Shown here: positions 57,040-64,000 of the stretch, one piece after another
Position numbering within the stretch: the first letter of the stretch is position 1
Layout: each line of letters begins with the position of its first letter
Assembly (NCBI GenBank): GCA_913020045.1
Contig: CAJWBE010000020.1
Span: 1 to 64,000, forward strand
Direction: 5' to 3'
Source of the DNA: an uncultured Oleiphilus sp.
GTDB lineage: Bacteria > Pseudomonadota > Gammaproteobacteria > Pseudomonadales > Oleiphilaceae
DNA length: 64,000 nucleotides
Made by a program: the position numbers and the translations under genes
Notes under the pieces: model-generated
Told to the model about the DNA's origin: nothing
Database searches by the model: none
The model's input: only the letters and a program-made list of their open reading frames with translations

Positions 57040-57798
57040 GTGAGTCGCTTATTTGACAGTCATTTTCATATTATTGACGATTGTTACCCCTTAGTGCCCA
57101 ATCAAGGCTATACGCCTAAGTCTTTTACTGCACATGATTATCTTACTCAGCTGGCTTCATATCAGCTTGAAGGCGGCGCGATCGTCTCAGGCTCATTTCA
57201 TGGCTTTGATCAGTCGTACTTGATAGCTGCACTAAAGCAATTGGGCGGCAGCTATGTAGGTGTTGCGCAGCTGCCCTTTGATATTTCGGACGAAGCAATT
57301 CTTTCCTTGCACGAACTGGGTGTCAGAGCCGTGCGTTTTAATTTGCGTCGCGACTGTGTTGGCGATATTTCACAAGTTGAGCGTTTTGCGCGACATGTTT
57401 GGGCTCTATGTGGCTGGCATGCGGAGTTTTATGTCGGGGCTGAGGCTTTAACATCTTTAGAAAACACCTTAGCTACTTTGCCTAAAGTAGTAATCGATCA
57501 CCTTGGGCTTGAACGGGCGGGGTGCGCCACATTATCCCGACTGATAGAGCGTGGCGTTTATGTAAAGGCGACAGGGTTTGGTCGCTTGAATTTTAATGCT
57601 ATTCCTTTTATGCAACGCTTGTATCACATCAACTCCGAAGCTTTGATGTTCGGTACAGACTTACCGTCAACTCGCGCCCCCATACCATTTGGCGAGGCGG
57701 ACATTCAGGCAATACATGCCGCGTTTGATGACGAGGCAATGCGGCGAATAATGTGGCAGAATGCTGTCTCGCTGTATCGTCCACGCAATTTAATTTAG
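57040..57798 (+). CDS. Amidohydrolase-family (amidohydrolase_2) protein
   Basis: 252 residues from the GTG at 57040, five bases after TGGAGG; an earlier in-frame start at 57016 is unsupported. It has a TIM-barrel amidohydrolase layout: HxH in FDSHFHI near residue 8, VRFNLRRD near 105, VVIDHLGL near 158 and a FGTDLPST segment with the C-terminal metal Asp near 208. The family includes sulfolactone and aromatic-acid ring hydrolases/decarboxylases; the substrate is unknown. It lies between yebC and ruvC, interrupting the usual order, and ruvC begins nine bases after it. Confidence 0.83.
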   Translation: MSRLFDSHFHIIDDCYPLVPNQGYTPKSFTAHDYLTQLASYQLEGGAIVSGSFHGFDQSYLIAALKQLGGSYVGVAQLPFDISDEAILSLHELGVRAVRFNLRRDCVGDISQVERFARHVWALCGWHAEFYVGAEALTSLENTLATLPKVVIDHLGLERAGCATLSRLIERGVYVKATGFGRLNFNAIPFMQRLYHINSEALMFGTDLPSTRAPIPFGEADIQAIHAAFDDEAMRRIMWQNAVSLYRPRNLI

Positions 57799-57807
57799 GG
57801 TTCAGGT

Positions 57808-58326
57808 TTGTCGCTAATTTTAGGTATTGACCCCGGCTCGCGTCTCACTGGTTATGGTGTCCTGCGTTTTGAATCAGGTAAATTTGAGTACGTCGCAAGT
57901 GGTTGTATTCGCATGACTGAAGACGCACTGTCTGACCGGCTTCATACGGTTTTTTTAGGTGTTACCGAGCTGTTAAAGCAATTCAATCCAGACGAATTTG
58001 CAATTGAAGAAGTATTTATGGCTAAAAACGCCAGTTCAGCATTAAAGCTTGGACAGGCGCGTGGTGCGGCGATAGTGGCAGCAAAACATTGTCGATTGGA
58101 TGTGAGCGAGTACTCAGCGCGCAAGGTCAAGCAGGCTGTTGTAGGGAATGGCGGCGCGACTAAAGAACAGGTTCAGCATATGGTTAAGCAGCTGCTTAAG
58201 CTACCTTCTAGCCCGCAGGCGGACGCAGCCGATGCACTGGCTATTGCGATGTGCCATGCGCATATGAGACAAAATTTAATCCGTATCGCGGGCGCGAGCC
58301 ATAGTCGTCGCGGGCGAATTAGTTAG
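57808..58326 (+). CDS. ruvC: Holliday junction resolvase RuvC
   Basis: 172 residues starting with TTG. RNase-H-fold resolvase that cuts Holliday junctions with RuvAB. The catalytic Asp7 lies in [14 protein letters not shown], the Glu in [11 protein letters not shown] near 66, and two C-terminal acidic residues in [15 protein letters not shown] near 138-150. Length is normal. Confidence 0.97.
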   Translation: MSLILGIDPGSRLTGYGVLRFESGKFEYVASGCIRMTEDALSDRLHTVFLGVTELLKQFNPDEFAIEEVFMAKNASSALKLGQARGAAIVAAKHCRLDVSEYSARKVKQAVVGNGGATKEQVQHMVKQLLKLPSSPQADAADALAIAMCHAHMRQNLIRIAGASHSRRGRIS

Positions 58327-58388
58327 GGCTGTCATGTTTAGTTGTTATGGTTGCTGTAAAGAGGAATCGTTTTGTTAAGGGAAAGTGA

Positions 58389-58988
58389 ATGATTGGGCAG
58401 TTGACCGGAAAAGTAATTGAGCGAACGAGTAGCCAGGTCGTTATTGATGTTGGTGGCGTGGGGTATGAGCTGGACGCGCCCATTTCAACGCTATTTGCGT
58501 TGCCTGAAACAAATGAGTTGGTGACGTTATTCACGCACTTTGTTGTACGTGAAGATGCACAGCTGCTCTTTGGGTTTCTGCGCAGGTCGGACCGGGATAT
58601 ATTCAGGGTGTTGATAAAGGTTAATGGGGTGGGGCCAAAACTTGGTGTTGCCATCTTGTCTGGGATGGATGGCGCGGCGCTTGTGCGATGTGTCGAGGAC
58701 GATGATGTGTCGACACTTGTTAAGCTCCCGGGAATTGGGAAAAAAACTGCTGAACGCTTGCTAATCGAGTTGCGTGACAAAGTTAAGGTTTTTGCATCAC
58801 CTGCTGATGATGGCGCAAGGTCAGCGCCATTGTTTGAACATTCGGAGTCGTCTGAGTCTGAAGCGGAGTCAGCACTAATTGCGTTAGGTTATAAGCCGCA
58901 AGACGCTGCCAAGGCGGTCAAGCGCGTTGCGGAGCCGGGTGCAAGCGTTGAGTTTTTAGTGAAGTCAGCATTAAAGAGTATGCTGTAA
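58389..58988 (+). CDS. ruvA: Holliday junction branch-migration protein RuvA
   Basis: 199 residues. An N-terminal OB-fold (MIGQLTGKVIERTSSQVVIDVGGVGYEL) is followed by tandem helix-hairpin-helix motifs (VNGVGPKLGVAILSG near 78, LPGIGKKTAERLLIEL near 113) and a C-terminal UBA-like domain (ESALIALGYKPQDAAKAV near 155) that contacts RuvB. Confidence 0.97.
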   Translation: MIGQLTGKVIERTSSQVVIDVGGVGYELDAPISTLFALPETNELVTLFTHFVVREDAQLLFGFLRRSDRDIFRVLIKVNGVGPKLGVAILSGMDGAALVRCVEDDDVSTLVKLPGIGKKTAERLLIELRDKVKVFASPADDGARSAPLFEHSESSESEAESALIALGYKPQDAAKAVKRVAEPGASVEFLVKSALKSML

Positions 58989-59106
58989 GGTCTTGTTTTT
59001 GAAATAAGGATTTAGCCGACGCTTAAACAAATTTAACTTTCGTCTGTATAAGCGTTCTGTAAACTGGCTCTCATCGTAATTCCTTCATCGGTTCAAAATC
59101 CTAGTA

Positions 59107-60138
59107 ATGATAGAAGCAGATCGTATTATCTCCCCTGAATCGATTCCGGATCGCGGCACCACTGATGACGCCTTTGATCGGGCCATTCGGCCTAAAAAGC
59201 TCGCAGACTACATTGGTCAGCCCTCTGTTCGTGAGCAGATGGAAATTTTTATCCAAGCGGCTAAGAATCGCCAAGAGGCGCTCGACCATGTTTTGATTTT
59301 CGGGCCTCCTGGGTTAGGAAAGACAACACTCGCGAATATACTAGCTAACGAGCTTGGCTCTAATATTAAGTCTACGTCGGGACCGGTGCTTGAAAAAGCA
59401 GGCGATCTCGCGGCGATGCTGACGAACCTCGAAGAAGGCGACGTCTTATTTATTGATGAGATCCACCGGCTTAGCCCCTCTGTCGAAGAGGTCTTGTACC
59501 CGGCAATGGAAGACTATCAGCTTGATATTATGATTGGAGAGGGGCCTGCAGCGCGCTCCATTAAGCTTGAACTACCCCAGTTTACTTTAGTCGGAGCGAC
59601 TACCCGTGCAGGGTTGCTCACATCGCCGTTGCGAGATCGTTTTGGTATTGTTCAGCGTCTCGAATTCTATAACCACCAAGACTTAAGCTCTATTGTTGGG
59701 CGTTCTTCCGCTCTGCTTAATATACCTATGAATGAAGAAGGGGCATTTGAAATTGCCCGCCGTGCGCGTGGTACGCCCCGTATTGCTAACCGTTTACTGC
59801 GCAGAGTTCGTGATTATGCTGAGGTAAAAGGGGACGGTGCGGTAGACAGAGTCACGGCAGACTTAGCGCTTAACATGCTAAAGGTCGACTCAAGTGGTTT
59901 TGATCATATGGATAGGCGCTTGTTGCTTACGATGCTCGAGAATTTCTCCGGGGGCCCTGTTGGCGTTGAAAGTATGGCTGCCGCAATCAGCGAAGAGCGG
60001 GGGACCGTAGAGGATGTGCTTGAGCCTTACCTAATACAGCAAGGCTATTTGGTACGAACGCCAAGAGGGCGTATGGCTACCAATAAGGCGTGGCGTCATT
60101 TTGGTATGGAAGAGCCGGCGCGCGATGACGACGCCTGA
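59107..60138 (+). CDS. ruvB: Holliday junction branch-migration ATPase RuvB
   Basis: 343 residues. AAA+ motor with Walker [12 protein letters not shown] near 61-71, Walker B FIDEIHRL near 115, sensor 1 GATTRAG near 158 and arginine finger in LRDRFGI near 172, and a C-terminal winged-helix domain (RTPRGRMAT). Its last 14 bases overlap ybgC. The gap after ruvA (118 bases) holds no clear signal. Confidence 0.98.
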   Translation: MIEADRIISPESIPDRGTTDDAFDRAIRPKKLADYIGQPSVREQMEIFIQAAKNRQEALDHVLIFGPPGLGKTTLANILANELGSNIKSTSGPVLEKAGDLAAMLTNLEEGDVLFIDEIHRLSPSVEEVLYPAMEDYQLDIMIGEGPAARSIKLELPQFTLVGATTRAGLLTSPLRDRFGIVQRLEFYNHQDLSSIVGRSSALLNIPMNEEGAFEIARRARGTPRIANRLLRRVRDYAEVKGDGAVDRVTADLALNMLKVDSSGFDHMDRRLLLTMLENFSGGPVGVESMAAAISEERGTVEDVLEPYLIQQGYLVRTPRGRMATNKAWRHFGMEEPARDDDA

Positions 60139-60535
60139 GTTCGAACTTCCAGTTCGTATTTATATTGAAGACACCGATGCCGGTGGGATCGTTTTCTACG
60201 CGAACTACCTTAAGTTTTTTGAGCGCGCCAGGACAGAGTTGGTCCGCTCCTTGGGTGTGAGCCTGCGGGAAGGCTTGTCTGAAGATACGTCTTACGTTGT
60301 TCATAGTGTTGAATTGAAATACAAAGCGCCAGCTGTTCTTGATGACCAGATTGTCGTAACTGCGAGTATTGCGCATGTGGCGCGAACGTATATGGATTTT
60401 GAACAAACCGCTCGGCATGTCGATGGCCGCGTTTTGGTGCTATGCAAGGTACGAGTGGCATGTGTTGCGTTGTCTAATTTGAAGCCTAAGGCTCTGCCGG
60501 ACGAGTTGGCAGACGCTTTAGTATTATTACAATAG
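60125..60535 (+). CDS. ybgC: Acyl-CoA thioesterase YbgC
   Basis: 136 residues from the ATG at 60125; an in-frame extension to 60101 lies inside ruvB. Hot-dog fold thioesterase with the YbgC signature [28 protein letters not shown] near 11-38, where the Asp is catalytic. First gene of the tol-pal cluster; in E. coli it acts on acyl-CoA or acyl-ACP and associates with phospholipid synthesis enzymes. Confidence 0.95.
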   Translation: MTTPEFELPVRIYIEDTDAGGIVFYANYLKFFERARTELVRSLGVSLREGLSEDTSYVVHSVELKYKAPAVLDDQIVVTASIAHVARTYMDFEQTARHVDGRVLVLCKVRVACVALSNLKPKALPDELADALVLLQ

Positions 60536-60544
60536 GGGTAAATT

Positions 60545-61243
60545 GTGCACGAAGAAATTTCAATATTGGGCTTGATCCTAGATGCAAGTTTTGTTGTTCA
60601 GTTGGTCATGTTGATTTTGCTAATCGCCTCTGTGGTGTCGTGGTTTCTTATCTTTCAACGAGTCAGCTTTTACAAAGCGTCAAAAGCGGCACAGCAAGTG
60701 TTCGAAGAACGTTTTTGGTCGGGTATGGATCTAAATCGCTTGTATAAAGAATCCGGTGCGCGCGATTCGAGCGGCCTTGAGTCTATTTTCAAAGCAGGGT
60801 TTAAAGAATTCAACCGCCTAAAGCAACAGGAAGGGATGGAGCCGGATGCCATTATGGAGGGCACTCAGCGTTCAATGAGGGTCGCGTTATCTCGCGAAAG
60901 TGAGCGTCTGGACGCGCATCTTCCATTTTTGGCAACGGTTGGCTCCACTAGTCCCTATGTTGGTCTGTTCGGTACCGTATGGGGAATCATGAACTCTTTT
61001 TTGGGCTTGGCTCAGGAGCAACAGGCGACATTGGCAACGGTTGCGCCGGGTATTTCTGAGGCATTGATAGCGACGGCAATGGGCTTGTTTGCTGCGATTC
61101 CAGCGGTAGTTGCTTACAACCGCTTCTCCAGCAATGCTGATTCTCTTTACGCCACTTACGAAACGTTTGTTGAAGAGTTTTCGAGCATTTTGCACCGCAA
61201 CGTTCATTCGTCAGCGGGTAAATCGAAAGCTGACGCATCTTAG
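60545..61243 (+). CDS. tolQ: Tol-Pal system protein TolQ
   Basis: 232 residues with three TM helices (about 15-38, 135-157, 170-192), homologous to ExbB/MotA. With TolR it forms the proton channel that energises TolA. Signature segments are LPFLATVGSTSPYVGLFGTVWGIMNSF near 120-146 and ISEALIATAMGLFAAIPAVVAYN near 165. The start is GTG. Confidence 0.97.
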   Translation: MHEEISILGLILDASFVVQLVMLILLIASVVSWFLIFQRVSFYKASKAAQQVFEERFWSGMDLNRLYKESGARDSSGLESIFKAGFKEFNRLKQQEGMEPDAIMEGTQRSMRVALSRESERLDAHLPFLATVGSTSPYVGLFGTVWGIMNSFLGLAQEQQATLATVAPGISEALIATAMGLFAAIPAVVAYNRFSSNADSLYATYETFVEEFSSILHRNVHSSAGKSKADAS

Positions 61244-61255
61244 AGGTCGTTTGAC

Positions 61256-61672
61256 GTGGCTAGACAAAAACGTAAACCAATGTCCGACATTAACGTTGTG
61301 CCGTATATCGACGTCATGCTCGTTCTGTTGATTATTTTTATGGTGACGGCGCCGATGCTGACTCAGGGGGTAAAAGTTGATTTGCCTAAAGTGGAAGCGA
61401 GCGATATCGAAATTCAGGCCAATCAGGAGCCGTTGATCGTATCGATCGACTCTAATGGTGCCTATTTTATGGAGATGAGCTCGCTTTCGGGTAAGGCGAT
61501 GGAATTAGCCGACCTCGTCGACGCGACCGCCAAGCTGTTATCGAGTAACCAGGCGCTTAGCATTTTGATTCGAGGCGATAAGAATGTCCCTTATGGACGG
61601 GTCGTTGAGCTAATGGCTGAACTGCAACAGGCGGGCGCTCAAGGCGTTGGCTTGATAACAGAAGATATATGA
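61256..61672 (+). CDS. tolR: Tol-Pal system protein TolR
   Basis: 138 residues. A cytosolic basic N-terminus (ARQKRKPMSDINVVPYIDVMLVLLIIFMV) leads into the single TM helix near 15-35, whose Asp (YIDVMLV) is the channel residue, followed by a periplasmic ExbD/TolR domain. The start is GTG. Its stop overlaps the tolA ATG by four bases. Confidence 0.97.
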   Translation: MARQKRKPMSDINVVPYIDVMLVLLIIFMVTAPMLTQGVKVDLPKVEASDIEIQANQEPLIVSIDSNGAYFMEMSSLSGKAMELADLVDATAKLLSSNQALSILIRGDKNVPYGRVVELMAELQQAGAQGVGLITEDI

Positions 61673-62595
61673 CAAATAGCCGCTCCTCAGACCGTGTTGC
61701 AAAGAACAAAAAGATCGGTTTGGCTAACCCCGAGAACCGTCGTTCACTGGTGTTCAGTATTATATTGCACCTAGTGATGGTTGCTGTTTTGTTATTTAGT
61801 TGGGACTTTTCTGAGTCCGTGAAGCGGATTGAGCAGCCAGCGAGTATGAAGGCTCGTGTCTTGAGTGCAGCAGAGCTAGAAGCGCTCAGAGCTGATAAGC
61901 AGCAAGTAAAGGACGCAGCCTTAAAAGAGAAAAAGAAAAAATCCGACCTTGAGGCCAAGAAGAAGCGGTTAAAGGACGAAAAGCGCCGTAAAGACCTCGC
62001 TAAGAAAAAAGCGGCAGAAAAAAAGAAGCAAGACGCTGCAAAAAAGAAAGCCTTGATTAAGAAAAAGGAAAAAGAGCAGCGCGACAAGAAAGCGCGTGAA
62101 GAAAAACAACGGCAGCAAGAGGCTGAGCGTAAAAAGCGAGAACAAGAAGAGCGAAGGAAGGCCTTGGAGGATTCCAAAACAGAAACGGCTCGGTCAGAGA
62201 AACAGCTAGAGCGCGAACGGCGATTGGCTGAGCGCTTGGCGCAGGCTAGTTCCAGTGATGTGCCTATTGTTCAGGATGCAAATGCGTCAGGCTCAGGTCT
62301 CGCCGAGATTAGCGAACGTGATCGTTTTATCGCGTTAATTAGAAGTCGTGTAGAGTCGCGGTGGCATATCCCGCCAAAGTCGAGAGGGCTAAAAGTTGTG
62401 TTGCGAATACGCTTGCTGCCGTCTGGCGAGCGCTCTCGTGTAGAAGTCGTTTCTAGTAGCGGAAGCAAAGCGTTTGATACGTCAGCGCTGAATGCGGTTA
62501 ATTCAATCAGGATATTTCCGGTTCCAGATGATCCGGCGTTATTTGATCGTTATTTTCGTAATTTCTTACAATCTTTCTCACCTCCGGAAGAGTAA
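61669..62595 (+). CDS. tolA: Tol-Pal system protein TolA
   Basis: 308 residues. N-terminal TM helix near 27-45; a long Lys/Glu/Ala-rich coiled-coil domain II (about 65-190, with many KK, EKK and KRR segments); and a C-terminal domain III (about 210-305) with IRSRVESRWHIPPKSRGLKVVLRIRLLPSGE and a TonB-like fold. It spans the periplasm and contacts TolB/Pal. Confidence 0.95.
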   Translation: MTNSRSSDRVAKNKKIGLANPENRRSLVFSIILHLVMVAVLLFSWDFSESVKRIEQPASMKARVLSAAELEALRADKQQVKDAALKEKKKKSDLEAKKKRLKDEKRRKDLAKKKAAEKKKQDAAKKKALIKKKEKEQRDKKAREEKQRQQEAERKKREQEERRKALEDSKTETARSEKQLERERRLAERLAQASSSDVPIVQDANASGSGLAEISERDRFIALIRSRVESRWHIPPKSRGLKVVLRIRLLPSGERSRVEVVSSSGSKAFDTSALNAVNSIRIFPVPDDPALFDRYFRNFLQSFSPPEE

Positions 62596-62630
62596 GTGTA
62601 GTCACCCGATTTTTCTTTAGGATGTATTAA

Positions 62631-63929
62631 ATGAATAACAGAGTCGTCTATTTTCTCTTGGCCATGCTTGCCTACTCACCGGTATTTGCAGAGCTTACGA
62701 TCGAAATTACTAAGGGTTCAGACAGTGCGTTGCCGATTTCGATCGTCCCCTTTGCGAATCGAAGCGGGCAGCCAATGCCGGAGCAAATAGCGCGCGTGGT
62801 GTCTAATGACTTGCAGCGAAGTGGTGATTTCGATGTATTGCCAACGAGTAAAATGTTGAGTCTGCCGAATTCCTCATCTCAGATTCACTATCGTGACTGG
62901 CGCTTGCTGGGGCAAAATTACGTTTTGGTGGGTGAGGTGGCGTTGGATGTGCCGACCGGTAACTACAAAGTAACGTATGAATTAGTGGACGTTTACCAAC
63001 AAAAACGCATTGTTGGAGAAGTTCTGTCGGCAAATGCTAAGGGTTTGAGGAAGCTGTCGCACCGCATTAGCGACCGAGTATATGAAGCGGTAACCGGAGT
63101 TCGTGGCGCATTCTCAACTCGTATTGCCTATGTGACGTCTAAGCGTTTAACGAAAAATAAAACGGAGTATCGGCTGCAAGTATCTGATTCAGATGGGCAA
63201 AATTCATTCACGTTATTCAAAAGTCATGAACCAATGCTATCTCCCGCGTGGTCGAACGATGCACAGCATCTGGCCTATGTATCATTTCATAGTGGGAGGC
63301 CGGCTATTTATATTCAACATATAAAATCTGGCCAGCAGCGTAAGGTAACTGGGTTTAGGGGGATTAACAGCTCGCCAATGTGGTCTCCTGACGACAGCAA
63401 GTTGTTGATGACCTTGTCAAAAGATGGCAATGCAGAAATTTATAGCTTTGATTTGGCAAGCAGCTCGTTGACTCGGCTGACCAATCATTACGGGATTGAT
63501 ACGGAAGCTAGTTGGTCGCCTGATGGTCAGCGTGTCGTGTTTACCAGTAACCGTGGCGGAGGCAATCCACAGATCTACCAGATGAGCATCCGTGACCTGG
63601 TCCCAGAGAGGATTAGTTTCGAGGGGCGCTACAATGCTCGACCACGCTACAGTCGTGATGGTAAATCTATTTATTATGTTCATCAGGCCGGTGGTGGGTT
63701 TCATATTGCATCTATGGATACCGAAACGCTTGAAAACGTTATCCTTACCTCAACGCCATTAGATGAATCGCCCAGCCTGTCGCCGAATGGTAGGATGATT
63801 ATCTATTCGACAAAGCTGAAAGGAAAGGGGGTTTTGGCGGTGGTTTCGGTCGATGGTGGTGCGAAGTACTTCCTTCCATCGGACCATGGCGATGTCAAGG
63901 AGCCAGCGTGGTCACCGTTTCTAAATTAA
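62631..63929 (+). CDS. tolB: Tol-Pal system beta-propeller protein TolB
   Basis: 432 residues. Signal peptide MNNRVVYFLLAMLAYSPVFA, an N-terminal domain (about 25-165), and a six-bladed propeller with repeats such as SPAWSNDAQHLAYVSFHSGRPAIY, SPMWSPDDSKLLMTLSKDGNAEIY and EASWSPDGQRVVFTSNRGGGNPQIY. TolB shuttles between Pal and TolA. An AGGA site precedes the ATG. The final 71 bases of the window after its stop contain no recognisable gene start for pal. Confidence 0.97.
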   Translation: MNNRVVYFLLAMLAYSPVFAELTIEITKGSDSALPISIVPFANRSGQPMPEQIARVVSNDLQRSGDFDVLPTSKMLSLPNSSSQIHYRDWRLLGQNYVLVGEVALDVPTGNYKVTYELVDVYQQKRIVGEVLSANAKGLRKLSHRISDRVYEAVTGVRGAFSTRIAYVTSKRLTKNKTEYRLQVSDSDGQNSFTLFKSHEPMLSPAWSNDAQHLAYVSFHSGRPAIYIQHIKSGQQRKVTGFRGINSSPMWSPDDSKLLMTLSKDGNAEIYSFDLASSSLTRLTNHYGIDTEASWSPDGQRVVFTSNRGGGNPQIYQMSIRDLVPERISFEGRYNARPRYSRDGKSIYYVHQAGGGFHIASMDTETLENVILTSTPLDESPSLSPNGRMIIYSTKLKGKGVLAVVSVDGGAKYFLPSDHGDVKEPAWSPFLN

Positions 63930-64000
63930 TTGTAAATAAACATGGTTGTGAAAGCGTTTCTTGTTCGGGTAACATTCTATCGAACATCTAGGCTTGGCTC

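Noticed and set aside
61557-62177. 206-codon minus-strand frame opposite tolR/tolA, rich in Phe, Ser and Arg
   Set aside because: It is the antisense of the Lys/Glu-rich tolA coding sequence and has no independent support.
61900-62220. A/G-rich repetitive stretch in tolA as a DNA repeat element
   Set aside because: It encodes the normal Lys/Glu/Ala-rich coiled coil of TolA.
63952-64000. Open frame starting ATG near 63952 and running to the window end, as pal
   Set aside because: The residues do not resemble a Pal lipoprotein signal and there is no good ribosome-binding site; pal is expected but not visible.

Overview
The window reads as a contiguous stretch of core chromosome from a flagellated, piliated, probably marine gammaproteobacterium of the Pseudomonadales/Cellvibrionales/Oceanospirillales type. 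This is inferred from gene order (queA-tgt-yajC-secDF; suhB-trmJ-cysE-iscRS; ndk-rlmN-pilF-rodZ-ispG-hisS-yfgM-bamB-der; crcB-serS-cysG; yejABEF-fabI; flgAMN/cheVR; aspS-yebC-ruvCAB-ybgC-tolQRAB), all of which match syntenies known from Pseudomonas and relatives. I see no insertion sequence, prophage, CRISPR array, toxin-antitoxin pair or defence island. The species cannot be named from the sequence alone.

Layout. 1-900: the 3' part of tRNA-Glu and an exported hypothetical protein sharing one palindromic terminator. 960-8000: DUF58 and TgpA-type transglutaminase genes run into holB-pilZ-tatD, an alpha/beta hydrolase and a DUF4892-type protein. 8000-15600: prmB-aroC, queA-tgt and yajC-secD-secF. 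15600-16250: a 61-codon gene with a sigma-54-type promoter and its own terminator. 16300-21260: a SuhB homologue without its catalytic residues, a TetR regulator, trmJ, cysE, and an isc locus reduced to iscR-iscS. 21380-31800: ndk through der, a one-domain asparaginase-like protein, a cysteine-rich CWC protein and crcB. 31800-36640: serS, cysG, two unknown small genes (one with a sigma-54/IHF-type upstream region) and a DAHP synthase. 36860-40150: DUF1631-PilZ pair and a lipoprotein hydrolase. 40235-46576: fabI and yejABEF. 46735-50585: flgN, flgM, flgA, cheV, cheR and tRNA-Ser(GGA). 50868-53765: a 7TMR-DISM/PAS/GGDEF/EAL protein. 54123-63929: fmdB, aspS, yebC, an amidohydrolase, ruvCAB and ybgC-tolQRAB; the pal expected after tolB lies beyond the window.

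How the genes work together. Most are housekeeping: tRNA modification (queA, tgt, trmJ, rlmN), aminoacylation (hisS, serS, aspS), protein export and outer-membrane assembly (yajC-secDF, bamB), cell shape and envelope integrity (rodZ, tol), recombination (ruvABC), and chorismate/siroheme/isoprenoid synthesis. Surface motility is represented by pilZ, pilF, the flg/che block and c-di-GMP proteins.

The points most worth attention are: (1) an isc locus without iscU-iscA-hscBA-fdx, in which IscS keeps Lys206 and Cys328 but lacks the usual C-terminal tail; (2) a SuhB homologue that has lost its metal-binding motifs but stays at the suhB-trmJ locus; (3) two unrelated orphan small genes, each with a sigma-54-type -24/-12 element at exact spacing and upstream dyads (one also with an IHF consensus), which may belong to an unrecognised RpoN small-protein regulon; and (4) clear sigma-54 and sigma-28 promoters for flgA and flgM. 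I found no convincing large new multi-gene system; the novelty candidates are these small genes and the rearranged core loci.
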